Assembly (NCBI GenBank): GCA_026552835.1
Contig: JAPMTY010000024.1
Coordinates: 1-12,440, forward strand
Direction of reading: 5' to 3'
DNA length: 12,440 nt
Origin: Candidatus Methanoperedens sp.
GTDB lineage: Archaea > Halobacteriota > Methanosarcinia > Methanosarcinales > Methanoperedenaceae
Numbering within the stretch: position 1 is the first letter of the stretch; every line of letters begins with the position of its first letter. The position numbers and the translations under genes are program-made. Of this stretch, positions 1 through 6,971 are shown in pieces. The notes under the pieces were generated by a model. The model had not been told where the DNA came from, made no database searches, and was given only the letters and a program-made list of their open reading frames with translations.

Positions 1-1100
1 AGGTTGCTGATATTTTCCGAAAGAGGACCAAAATCATGCGAGACAAGTTCTTTTAACGATTCAAGAATAAGACCGCTTCTCGCCCCGGCAGCACCGCCGA
101 GAGAGCGTATAAAAGCTCCGAAATTATCATCAAACCGCTTGATTTTATTTTCTTCTGTCTGCGCTATAAGACCGGTGAACAGTAACGGCGTTAAGGCAAT
201 TGCGAACATTATCGTTATGGGAAGATGTGAAAAACTTATCACGACACCGGTTGTGATTAAACAGGCGAATAATGAAATGGGCATGGACCATTTAATCCTG
301 CGGTCAGCAACGGTCTCTATTTCAAGTGTATGCCATATCTGGTCGGTCGGCACTTTTGATTTTGCGAATAACACTATAACCAGTTCGGTTACAACGAATA
401 TCGCTATCGAGCCGCTAAGTAACATTATAGCGTCCATGCCTGTAATTATAGGCATTATTATAGCGAATGCTACAATGAATATCAGGGACATGCACATGGA
501 AATGAACATTTCCTTAATCATATCGATGGAATTTAGCGAATCCTTGTACATTGTCATAAAATCGTTCATTACCACCGATTGTTCTGATATGACGAAATTT
601 TCAAAATCCTGGCCAGCCTGCACCGAATGCGCCATCCTGTCCAGGAAATCAGAAAACAGGACTGAAGGTGTCCTTTTTGCAATGAATCTGCACGCGACCG
701 GAAAACTTACGTGCCAGTAATAAATCAGCGCATATATCCTTCCTGTTTCCTTGGCTAAATAACCATAAGCCTCATTCTGCGACAACCTGTGCAGAATATC
801 CACCCTTGACATCTGGGACGTGGCAAGAACACCCATATGAGTAATATAATAATGGATACTGTTATTGATTTCTTTCCTTTTATTATCAATCATTGTTATC
901 GGATAGACTAAAACCATGGCAACCAGGGCAAAAATTATCAATATAATAAGGATTGCCATAATCCCGGTCATGATAGACGGGAGGGCGATCAATAACAGAA
1001 AAGGAAAAAGAATTGCAAATACAAACGTCGGTATCACGAATTTCTTAAAATAATGTTTCTGCGAGATACCAAGACAGTGAAATATGATCTTAGTATCCAT
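1..1100 (-). CDS. flaJ: Archaellum membrane platform protein FlaJ/ArlJ (partial, C-terminus outside window)
   Basis: FlaJ is the polytopic membrane protein on which the archaellum filament is assembled and rotated; it binds the FlaI ATPase and belongs to the T2SSF/GspF-like family. About 366 codons are open to the left edge; family members are about 550 residues, so roughly the last third is missing. The N-terminus (MDTKIIFHCLGIS) leads into two adjacent hydrophobic helices (about residues 20-65). A soluble, charged T2SSF-type stretch follows, then a hydrophobic pair (about 190-235), and further helices before a second soluble segment beginning near TEENKIKRFDDNFGAFIRSL. I chose the ATG at 1100 because GAGGT lies six bases upstream. 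An ATG at 1106 would overlap the flaI stop as ATGA but touches that site. It is translationally coupled to flaI and is the last archaellum gene visible in the operon. Confidence 0.93.
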   Translation of the reverse strand, partial: MDTKIIFHCLGISQKHYFKKFVIPTFVFAILFPFLLLIALPSIMTGIMAILIILIIFALVAMVLVYPITMIDNKRKEINNSIHYYITHMGVLATSQMSRVDILHRLSQNEAYGYLAKETGRIYALIYYWHVSFPVACRFIAKRTPSVLFSDFLDRMAHSVQAGQDFENFVISEQSVVMNDFMTMYKDSLNSIDMIKEMFISMCMSLIFIVAFAIIMPIITGMDAIMLLSGSIAIFVVTELVIVLFAKSKVPTDQIWHTLEIETVADRRIKWSMPISLFACLITTGVVISFSHLPITIMFAIALTPLLFTGLIAQTEENKIKRFDDNFGAFIRSLGGAAGARSGLILESLKELVSHDFGPLSENISN

Positions 1101-1102
1101 TT

Positions 1103-2734
1103 TCATACCTCGAACGGTATGCCGTCAAGACCTTTGGCCTGGTATCCCCAGATGATGTCCCTGACTTTATAATAGTCAAAAATATTCTCCTCAACCATCC
1201 TGTTGAGAATTTTTGCGCGCAATGCTAGTTCGTCATATATCATGCGCTTATCGTCATATCCCTGTTTTACGGCTATCTTATCAAGAATAAAACTGTTATT
1301 CATCCCCCTGAAGCGGTGCCTGTCATTTGTAAAATCCCACTCAAAAACCGCACGGGTTATCACACCGCCCGCTTCTTCGAGATAACCTTCAATCTCGTCA
1401 ACCGAAGTACATCTTCGCAAATATTTGCCTTTCCTGTAGATTGCCTGGAGAATCAGGGCGCAATTGAGATTATCCGCAAATGTTGCCGGGATATTGATAG
1501 GTTCACCTGTAAGCCGCTGAAGAAGTTTTTTGACTGATGATGCATGGAATGTGGCAAGAACTGCATGTCCTGTCTGCATAGCCTGGAATGCCACTGCGCC
1601 CTCTTCGCCCCTGATTTCACCTACAATAATATAATTAGGTCTTGACCTGAGGGCGACTTTGAGAAGTGTGAAAGTATCAACCTGCGATTCCTTGGGACCA
1701 TCCTCCCTTGTTATCAATTGCTGCCAGGCAGCCTGAGGCGGGGCCACTTCTGCTGTGTTTTCCACAGAATACATCTTTGCTTTGCTGCTTATGAATGGCA
1801 ATGCTGCGTTGAGCATTGTTGTTTTGCCGCTTGCTGTTTCACCGCTGAAAAAGATACTCATCTGGTTCTCAAGCAAAAGCCAGAGATATGACGCCATGTT
1901 AGCATCGATACTTCCCCATTTGATAAGCTGCGGAATACTCGCCGGTATTTCCATGAATTTTCTCATGGTGAAACTGGAACCTTTCCGGCTCACGTCAGTG
2001 CTGTAAATTGCATTAATCCTTGTACCGTCAGGAAGAGTACCGTCTATAATGGGACGCGCATCGCTTACCGGCCTGCCAATCCGCTCTCCCATGGTATGCA
2101 GCCAGCGGCTCAGGTTTTCCTGTGTCCCAAAAGTGAGGTTGGTGGTAAGCATTCCCATGATTTTGTGAACAATAAAAATACCGCTCACCCCTATGCTGTG
2201 AATATCTTCAAGGTACGGATCCCTTACCACCGGCTCTATCGGACCCTGGCCAATGATATCCCTGTCCAGAAAATAGGATATTTTATCAAATTCTTCCTGG
2301 CTTAAGGGCACGGCTTTTTCCCCGAGAAGCTTATCAAGGAAACCAGTCGGTGAAATTTTACCTTCGACCTGTATTGAATCATTAAAAAGCGACATCATGA
2401 GCTTTCTCAATTGTTCTTCGTTTTCCGGAACAATTTCATCCGCCGCCTTTTCAAGAATAGAGTCCATTATTATACGATATTTTTTATTTTCTTCCTGAGA
2501 TAGCACTGGCTCGACTGCAACATAGCGTATTTCCCTGGTTGCCTTATCCCCTTTCAGATGGATGAATATGGGGTCGCCTACAGGATAAATTATGGAAGGT
2601 ACGGGAATGTCAACAATATCCCGCGGTAATTTTGCAAAGAAATCGGGCATAATCCCGCTCTCTTTCTTGCATTTCTCCACATATTCATTCAAATGGGGGT
2701 TTCGTTGAATAGCTTCTTCAAATTTATCATCCAG
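1103..2734 (-). CDS. flaI: Archaellum assembly and rotation ATPase FlaI/ArlI
   Basis: FlaI is the hexameric cytoplasmic secretion ATPase (GspE/PilT superfamily) that powers both assembly and rotation of the archaellum, working with FlaH and FlaJ. Numbering from the TTG at 2692, the Walker A motif is GETASGKT at 284-291, an acidic box is ENTAE near 311-315, Walker B is YIIVGEIRGEE at 354-364 with glutamate 359, and a His box is GHAVLATFH at 375-383. The N-terminal domain (1-250) is as expected for the family. TTG 2692 has no ribosome binding site. Reading upstream in frame adds 14 codons (LDDKFEEAIQRNPH) back to a CTG at 2734, which sits five bases after a strong GAGGTGAT. I therefore prefer the CTG, giving 543 residues; the family is usually 500-550. 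The gene lies 14 bases after the flaH stop and its own stop overlaps the flaJ start region. Identity is near certain; the exact start is not. Confidence 0.95.
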   Translation of the reverse strand: MDDKFEEAIQRNPHLNEYVEKCKKESGIMPDFFAKLPRDIVDIPVPSIIYPVGDPIFIHLKGDKATREIRYVAVEPVLSQEENKKYRIIMDSILEKAADEIVPENEEQLRKLMMSLFNDSIQVEGKISPTGFLDKLLGEKAVPLSQEEFDKISYFLDRDIIGQGPIEPVVRDPYLEDIHSIGVSGIFIVHKIMGMLTTNLTFGTQENLSRWLHTMGERIGRPVSDARPIIDGTLPDGTRINAIYSTDVSRKGSSFTMRKFMEIPASIPQLIKWGSIDANMASYLWLLLENQMSIFFSGETASGKTTMLNAALPFISSKAKMYSVENTAEVAPPQAAWQQLITREDGPKESQVDTFTLLKVALRSRPNYIIVGEIRGEEGAVAFQAMQTGHAVLATFHASSVKKLLQRLTGEPINIPATFADNLNCALILQAIYRKGKYLRRCTSVDEIEGYLEEAGGVITRAVFEWDFTNDRHRFRGMNNSFILDKIAVKQGYDDKRMIYDELALRAKILNRMVEENIFDYYKVRDIIWGYQAKGLDGIPFEV

Positions 2735-2747
2735 AAAATATCACCTC
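2732..2747 (-). promoter_or_regulatory. Ribosome binding site and CTG start of flaI
   Basis: On the minus strand GAGGTGAT (2747-2740) is followed after five bases by CTG (2734-2732), in frame with flaI. The only other standard start, TTG at 2692, is preceded by a C-rich stretch with no Shine-Dalgarno match. An ATG at 2730-2728 is out of frame. The site therefore argues for a rare CTG initiation codon. Confidence 0.6.
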
Positions 2748-2748
2748 T

Positions 2749-3441
2749 TCAGGAGACTCCGGAAATGTTGATCATTACCCCGCTTTTCGCCTCGACTTTA
2801 AAACCTATCATGGCGCCAACCTGGATTTCAGGACGCGAATATTTATTTATCATAGCCGTCCTGAGAATTTCCGACCCCATCTGACGCATTTTTATTGTCA
2901 TGAGAATCTCTGCCGCATCTTTAAATTCGGTAACAATATTAGGCGGCATTTCCATGCTATCTATAGTAAGGATTATTGTTTTTTGCATGCCACACAGTTT
3001 CTTGAAAAATGAAATCAGCTCAAGGCTTTTCTCCTGGTTGATGCTGTACCTGACAAGCGCTGAAAGCGTATCTATCAGTATAATATTTTTTTCAAATAGC
3101 ACTTCGGCGCCCATAAGCTTTTGAACGAAATCTATCCTGGGCGTGGATTCCTTAAGCAGCGGAAAGACCGGGATATACAAAAGTTCCCCTTTTAACAGTT
3201 TTATTCCTATGGGGTAATCCAGTGAGTTCATCTGCCTGATGAAATTCTTTGTTGTTAATTGTGTTGAAATATATGTTACCGTGTGTTTATTGTCCAGAAG
3301 ACCGAACGCGAACCGCTGGGAAAGAGCGCTTTTTCCGCTTCCGCTGGGGCCGTCTATCATTATCAGCGAACCCTTAGGGAATCCTCCTCCAAGCATCTGG
3401 TTCAATTCGTCCCTGTCGAGTAAAAATGAGTATCCTGCCAT
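2749..3441 (-). CDS. flaH: Archaellum RecA-like ATP-binding protein FlaH/ArlH
   Basis: FlaH is a KaiC/RecA-like ATP-binding protein that forms a ring in the archaellum motor and binds FlaI. The 230-residue product is the usual family length. It shows a Walker A motif GPSGSGKS at residues 31-38 and a Walker B strand NIILIDTLSAL with aspartate 124; glycine-rich LGGGFPKGS just before Walker A is typical of the KaiC-like fold. A GTG at 3450 would lengthen the protein by three residues, but it overlaps the GGGAG ribosome binding site (3454-3450). ATG 3441 lies eight bases after that site and is preferred. The gene begins just after the flaG stop (3447), which implies coupled translation, and is followed by flaI. 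Confidence 0.95.
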   Translation of the reverse strand: MAGYSFLLDRDELNQMLGGGFPKGSLIMIDGPSGSGKSALSQRFAFGLLDNKHTVTYISTQLTTKNFIRQMNSLDYPIGIKLLKGELLYIPVFPLLKESTPRIDFVQKLMGAEVLFEKNIILIDTLSALVRYSINQEKSLELISFFKKLCGMQKTIILTIDSMEMPPNIVTEFKDAAEILMTIKMRQMGSEILRTAMINKYSRPEIQVGAMIGFKVEAKSGVMINISGVS

Positions 3442-3446
3442 ATTTA

Positions 3447-3896
3447 TCACTCCCTGAATTCAAAACTGTCTTCAACTCCGTTTTCTGTAATTACTCTCAG
3501 GCTATGGCTTCCGGTGACTATCGAAGCCGTAGCATTTATTTCTAAAACATCCCCGGGAATCCACATTGCATCACCGTTTAATATTGTTTTATTAAGATTG
3601 CTGTCCGGAACAAGGCTGCCGTCAATGAGGACAGTAATATATCGTGTAGAGAGGTCTTCTTTCCCCGTGTTCTTCACGTAAAACGTATAATTGTTGGCGT
3701 CTGCATGAGGAATTTCTTCCGGGTCGTTTATTATAGTGATGTCAGTCCTCAACTGCCCGGAAAATGTCTTGCTGCCCATAGTGGCTGCGCTCGATATGGA
3801 CTGGACGTTCAAGAACAAGGCCCCCACAACGCCTAAAGCTATTATCACGGAAGTGATAAAAAATATCATTTGAGTTGCTGATGTTCCTGCTCCCAT
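3447..3896 (-). CDS. flaG: Archaellum stator-type protein FlaG/ArlG
   Basis: FlaG forms, together with FlaF, the pseudo-periplasmic stator complex that anchors the archaellum motor to the S-layer. The 149-residue protein has one N-terminal membrane helix (about residues 9-29, MIFFITSVIIALGVVGALFL). A conserved linker and a beta-rich outer domain follow, containing the YTFYVKNTGKEDL segment typical of the family. Three N-glycosylation sequons (NYT, NKT, NAT) lie in the outer domain. An AGGTGA site lies just before ATG 3896. It follows flaF by eight bases and its stop overlaps the flaH ribosome binding site, so it is part of the operon. The call is based on the fold pattern, size and neighbours. 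Confidence 0.92.
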   Translation of the reverse strand: MGAGTSATQMIFFITSVIIALGVVGALFLNVQSISSAATMGSKTFSGQLRTDITIINDPEEIPHADANNYTFYVKNTGKEDLSTRYITVLIDGSLVPDSNLNKTILNGDAMWIPGDVLEINATASIVTGSHSLRVITENGVEDSFEFRE

Positions 3897-3904
3897 GAAT
3901 TCAC

Positions 3905-4294
3905 CTATGAAACTGCATAATCTGACGCACCGTTTGAAGCTATGATTTTAACTCTGCCGCTTGCCGCTGTAATATTTACATTTATTGATGTTTTTGAAGG
4001 CCATACGCCCTGAGGATCAACTGTGTATGACGATTTTAGTGTCCCATTATGAATTACATTGATTTTGCTGGAATTAAGGGCAACAGAACCATTATTGTAA
4101 ACGGTAATGTTAGTACCCGACCAATTCGTAATAACTATTTTTGTATTCAATTTTTCTTTCCAGAGCTCATTTGAATTTTTTTCAGCCTCTAAGACATTAC
4201 GGTGGGACATCTCAGCCAGAGGGTAAAACATTGCAGCCATATACATTAACGAAGCGGCAAATATTACCATGACAGCAGAGGTTGAAAAACCCAT
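3905..4294 (-). CDS. flaF: Archaellum stator-type protein FlaF/ArlF
   Basis: FlaF is the partner of FlaG in the archaellum stator and binds S-layer protein through its outer beta-sandwich domain. The 129-residue product starts with MGFSTSAVMVIFAASLMYMA, a single membrane helix. A short polar stretch follows (SHRNVLEAEKNSNELWKEK), then an immunoglobulin-like beta domain (IVITNWSGTNITVYNNGSV). Six sequons (NWS, NIT, NGS, NSS, NGT, NIT) crowd into about 60 residues, which suggests a heavily N-glycosylated outer domain. GGAGG lies just upstream of ATG 4294. Its start is only 14 bases from the flaB1 stop, so no flaC, flaD or flaE gene is inserted here, unlike many euryarchaeal operons. Confidence 0.92.
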   Translation of the reverse strand: MGFSTSAVMVIFAASLMYMAAMFYPLAEMSHRNVLEAEKNSNELWKEKLNTKIVITNWSGTNITVYNNGSVALNSSKINVIHNGTLKSSYTVDPQGVWPSKTSINVNITAASGRVKIIASNGASDYAVS

Positions 4295-4308
4295 CTAATC
4301 CTCCGCTG

Positions 4309-4935
4309 TTATGGATACAACATCACATACCTGTTCACACCAAATGAGTTCGGTGTGGTTATTTCAAGATTTACAGGCGAGCCCAGTTCCAGGTTCAATG
4401 TTACCCAGAAGGTTTTCCTTGTGGCAAGTTGAATGCCCGTAAGTGTATCCGCAGGAATCGTGATTTTTATAAGGTCCCCGCTGTTCAACACGGGCGTCTC
4501 TGGACTAAATGAATGATCCTCATCTCGCACAGCTATAGCCGTGTATGTATTGTTTCCACCAGTAACATTTGAATAATTCAAATCGTACTGGTAAGATTTA
4601 TCCCAGATAGTAATAATCATCTGCCTCAAGTCAATCGAAGTGGTGCCTACGTCAGGTTTGACCCTAATTATCAGGGTCTGGAGAAAATCACTCTGAGTAC
4701 CAGTATCAGTGGGATCACGGTCTCCAAGTACCTGGTCCACGACAATATTTGTGGATATCTGCTGTGTCGCCTCTTTGCTTGTTTTTGAGGCTTTCTGCTG
4801 AAGCGCACCTGTTGTGTATATCAGTACTGTAGCAGCAACTGCGGCTACAAGCACCATTGCGATGAATATGATCAAAGTGCCGACTCCTATATCACCTCTT
4901 TCATCGTCCATCAGAAATTTCCGGTTTGCTTTCAT
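4309..4935 (-). CDS. flaB1: Archaellin FlaB1 (archaellum filament subunit, class III signal peptide)
   Basis: This is a filament subunit of the archaellum. The 14-residue charged leader MKANRKFLMDDERG ends in glycine and is followed by [19 protein letters not shown]. That is the class III signal peptide cut by prearchaellin peptidase FlaK/PibD and the hydrophobic helix that forms the filament core. The rest (about residues 45-208) is the beta-rich outer domain, with clustered sequons NYS, NVT and NNT near its middle. It diverges clearly from the other two archaellins: it has ATVLIYTTGALQQKASKTSKEATQQ where they share a common sequence, and its C-terminus lacks the PETG motif. An AAGGAG site precedes ATG 4935. 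It lies downstream of a hairpin/U-tract, so it may be a minor or hook-like subunit; that role is inference. Confidence 0.93.
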   Translation of the reverse strand: MKANRKFLMDDERGDIGVGTLIIFIAMVLVAAVAATVLIYTTGALQQKASKTSKEATQQISTNIVVDQVLGDRDPTDTGTQSDFLQTLIIRVKPDVGTTSIDLRQMIITIWDKSYQYDLNYSNVTGGNNTYTAIAVRDEDHSFSPETPVLNSGDLIKITIPADTLTGIQLATRKTFWVTLNLELGSPVNLEITTPNSFGVNRYVMLYP

Positions 4936-4954
4936 ATTTTACTCCTTCTTTGTT

Positions 4955-4989
4955 AAAAAGAAAAAAATTCCCCTTTTATTCAGGGGAAT
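4955..4989 (-). terminator. Hairpin plus U-tract between flaB2 and flaB1 (partial terminator or RNA stabiliser)
   Basis: On the minus strand an 8-bp perfect stem, ATTCCCCT (4989-4982) with AGGGGAAT (4974-4967), encloses a 7-base loop and overlaps the flaB2 stop codon. It is followed at once by a run of Ts, one C and five more Ts down to 4955. This is the layout of an intrinsic terminator. Within an operon it would pass only part of the transcripts on to flaB1 and the motor genes, or it could protect the 3' end of an archaellin-only mRNA. Confidence 0.75.
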
Positions 4990-5570
4990 AGCTGTATTTT
5001 TTGTTTGGTTCCCCAGGTTGCTGGAGCTACTATATCCTTAAGAACCATTGAGCCTGTTTCAGGAATAAGTTCAATGGTGGCTTTTTTCCTGACATCCAGC
5101 GGGGTAGTAGGTTCAATTGTAAGTGTTCCAAGTTCACCTGGTGACAGGACACTATTTGGTGTCCCGATTACACGTGAATCAGTATATGTAAACACTGTGC
5201 TACTTGCAGTTGTACCATTTCTCATTGTATCAGTCCCGCTATCATCAATATATTTTATAACGGTCTGATTAAAGTCCATATCGTTTCCACCAGCCGTCAA
5301 TTCGACTTCTACAGTAAAGTTTTGGATTGTATTTGGGGTTACGTTTGTGTTCAGATTCCCGATAACCGATACTACCTTCAAGTTGGAAGATACTTCTGCA
5401 GTTGCTTCCTTACCGGTCTGCTGGGCTTTTTGCTGCAATACGCCTGATGTCTGTATCAAAACTGCTGCTGCTACCGCTGCAACAAGAACCATAGCGATAA
5501 AAATAATCAGCGTGCCAATACCGACATCTGCCGTATCATTTTTCAATATGTTATTTTTTTGTTTATTCAT
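4980..5570 (-). CDS. flaB2: Archaellin FlaB2 (archaellum filament subunit)
   Basis: This filament subunit has 196 residues from ATG 5570. The leader [14 protein letters not shown] is followed by [19 protein letters not shown], a class III signal peptide and core helix. The residue before the expected cut is alanine, not the usual glycine. The outer domain carries sequons NVT, NFT, NQT and NGT and ends with [18 protein letters not shown], shared with FlaB3. An open frame reaches back to 5621, but AGGTGAT at 5580-5574 lies just before ATG 5570, and the signal peptide begins there, so 5570 is the start. It lies 16 bases after flaB3 and ends in the hairpin/U-tract. It is closely related to FlaB3, the product of a tandem duplication. 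Confidence 0.94.
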   Translation of the reverse strand: MNKQKNNILKNDTADVGIGTLIIFIAMVLVAAVAAAVLIQTSGVLQQKAQQTGKEATAEVSSNLKVVSVIGNLNTNVTPNTIQNFTVEVELTAGGNDMDFNQTVIKYIDDSGTDTMRNGTTASSTVFTYTDSRVIGTPNSVLSPGELGTLTIEPTTPLDVRKKATIELIPETGSMVLKDIVAPATWGTKQKIQLFP

Positions 5571-6110
5571 ATTATCACCTTTTCCTTCATGGGAATAACT
5601 GATACTGAGCCCTTCCTCCAAATGTTGCGGGGGCTACTACATCTTTTATTACCATAGTGCCTGTTTCGGGTATAATCTGGATAGTGGCAGATTCCCTGAC
5701 ATTCAATGCCGATGGAAGAGTCAGTGAGAGTTTGCCAAGATCTCCTGACGAGAGAACCGTTGTGGATCCATCTACCGTCCTATCTTCGGTATAGACAAGA
5801 TTAGTAGGACCAGTTATGTAACCTGCACTATTATTATTTATATATTTCACTTTAAGTGTACTTGTATCGATTGGATTTCCACCTGCTGATACCTCTATCG
5901 AGAGGTTCATAATGTCAATCGCTCCGCCGGTTACATGACCGACGACCGATACAATTTTCAGGTTGGAAGAAACTTCAGCTGTTGCTTCTTTGCCTGTCTG
6001 CTGAGCCTTTTGCTGCAGCACACCGGATGTCTGGATTAACACTGCTGCTGCTACCGCTGCGACAAGTACCATCGCAATGAAGATAATCAGCGTGCCAATA
6101 CCAACATCGG
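5401..6110 (-). repeat. Duplicated 5' coding segments of flaB2 and flaB3
   Basis: Positions 5401-5530 (flaB2) and 5981-6110 (flaB3) align without gaps and differ at about 20 of 130 bases by hand count. They include identical 20-base blocks over the core helix (5461-5480 against 6041-6060). The DNA similarity falls away in the variable middle of each gene and the protein similarity returns at the C-terminus. This fits tandem duplication with selection or gene conversion holding the ends together. Confidence 0.85.
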
Positions 6111-6150
6111 CGTTTTCATTTTTTATTAAATTTGTTCCTTTAGCTTTCAT
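5587..6150 (-). CDS. flaB3: Archaellin FlaB3 (promoter-proximal archaellum filament subunit)
   Basis: This is the first gene of the operon and so probably a major filament subunit. The product has 187 residues from ATG 6150: leader [14 protein letters not shown], then [19 protein letters not shown]. The position before the cleavage site is again alanine. The core helix and the following [19 protein letters not shown] are identical to FlaB2; the middle of the outer domain has diverged, and the end ([18 protein letters not shown]) is again similar. Two sequons (NLS, NNS) are visible. An in-frame ATG at 6171 would add seven residues before the signal peptide; GGAGG four bases before ATG 6150 supports the shorter form. 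Confidence 0.94.
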   Translation of the reverse strand: MKAKGTNLIKNENADVGIGTLIIFIAMVLVAAVAAAVLIQTSGVLQQKAQQTGKEATAEVSSNLKIVSVVGHVTGGAIDIMNLSIEVSAGGNPIDTSTLKVKYINNNSAGYITGPTNLVYTEDRTVDGSTTVLSSGDLGKLSLTLPSALNVRESATIQIIPETGTMVIKDVVAPATFGGRAQYQLFP

Positions 6151-6290
6151 AACGCCTCCATTATATTTCATATATTTTTTCGAAACTTAGGTGGCGTCAT
6201 TACGCCATTCCTTGCTTCTAACCCAATTTGTGTTTATACGTGGATATAAACAAAGTTGTGAAAAACGTGTGAAAACTGCAAATAAAAATC
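6151..6290 (-). promoter_or_regulatory. Control region of the archaellum operon
   Basis: This is the region between the response regulator and flaB3. The best TATA box for the minus strand is TTTATATCC (6250-6242), which puts the transcript start near 6220 and leaves a leader of about 70 bases carrying the GGAGG site. A second AT-rich box (about 6178-6170) has a CGAAA element before it, but it is so close to ATG 6150 that its transcript would lack the ribosome binding site. Just upstream of the first box the octamer TGTGAAAA (plus strand) occurs twice, at 6257-6264 and 6268-6275, exactly 11 bases apart, as expected for an activator site. A palindrome TGGCGT-CATT-ACGCCA (6192-6207) lies in the leader. 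Confidence 0.55.
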
Positions 6291-6292
6291 TT

Positions 6293-6300
6293 AAAAAAAA
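6293..6300 (-). terminator. Oligo-T terminator of the response regulator gene
   Basis: On the minus strand eight Ts follow the stop codon (6309-6307) after TTTCTC, and a second T-rich run follows. Such T-tracts without a hairpin are typical archaeal terminators. It separates the response regulator transcript from the archaellin promoter. Confidence 0.55.
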
Positions 6301-6306
6301 GAGAAA

Positions 6307-6939
6307 TCAGGCGATTAAGACCTTATTATTTTTAAAAGAATCTATTTCCCTGGTTGTTTTTCCGATTTTATCCTTTAAATTATAAAGAAGAAGTTTCGTT
6401 CCCGGATCATTTTCAAGTATCCTGTCAGGATAAAGCTGCCGCATAAGGATGAACCGTTTCCTGTCTGCAATGCCCTGTTTTAATAATGAGAATACAAGGT
6501 ACATTATTTCCTCTTTTCCTTTACAGTGTCTGATATTTTCAATGCAATTCTGAAGGAGAGCCGGGATTTCCAGGGCATCTTTAACAGCCATGAGGAAACC
6601 ATCAAGGGTTACAGGTTTCATCAGATAGTCGGATACCATCGAAAGGCATAAAAAATCATCTATACACGGAGGTTTTGACGAAATGACCACAACTGGGATT
6701 TCCGACCTCGTCTCTTTTATTTTTTCAATCAATTCCCATCCATCCATATCCATGAAATCCATATCCAGAAGAACCATATCAGGCATATCTCTTTCCAGCG
6801 CCAGTAAACAATCGTTTCCGGTATATGCCGTATTAATTATGTACTTATCAACATCCATGAGAAGCATTTCTTCAAAAAGGCCGGCTACATCCGGTTCGCT
6901 ATCTACAATAAGAATTGATTTCGGTTTTTTCTGCATCAT
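6307..6939 (-). CDS. Stand-alone response regulator with unrecognised C-terminal helical extension
   Basis: A receiver (REC) domain occupies about residues 1-125 of 210. ILIVDSEPD supplies the acidic pocket (D13, E15), VLLDMDFMD holds the phospho-accepting aspartate (D59), VVVISS provides the switch serine and MKP the conserved lysine (K108). The remaining 85 residues are predominantly charged and probably helical (CIENIRHCKGKEEIMYLVFS and onward). They match no DNA-binding or enzymatic output domain that I recognise. No histidine kinase gene is adjacent. It reads in the same direction as the archaellum operon and ends about 155 bases before it, but it has its own T-tract. It may signal to motility or chemotaxis, by inference from position only. 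No strong ribosome binding site precedes the two tandem ATGs at 6939 and 6936, so a leaderless transcript is possible. Confidence 0.88.
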   Translation of the reverse strand: MMQKKPKSILIVDSEPDVAGLFEEMLLMDVDKYIINTAYTGNDCLLALERDMPDMVLLDMDFMDMDGWELIEKIKETRSEIPVVVISSKPPCIDDFLCLSMVSDYLMKPVTLDGFLMAVKDALEIPALLQNCIENIRHCKGKEEIMYLVFSLLKQGIADRKRFILMRQLYPDRILENDPGTKLLLYNLKDKIGKTTREIDSFKNNKVLIA

Positions 6940-6971
6940 AATAATTTGAAACTTGAAATCACACTAAGATA

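Noticed and set aside
4..720. Plus-strand open frame of 238 codons at the left edge
   Set aside because: It is antisense to flaJ, whose minus-strand frame is open throughout and encodes a recognisable membrane protein; the plus-strand product shows no domain.
5571..5621. Extended N-terminus of FlaB2 overlapping flaB3
   Set aside because: The class III leader starts at ATG 5570 with AGGTGAT just before it; the extension contains that ribosome binding site and flaB3 coding sequence.
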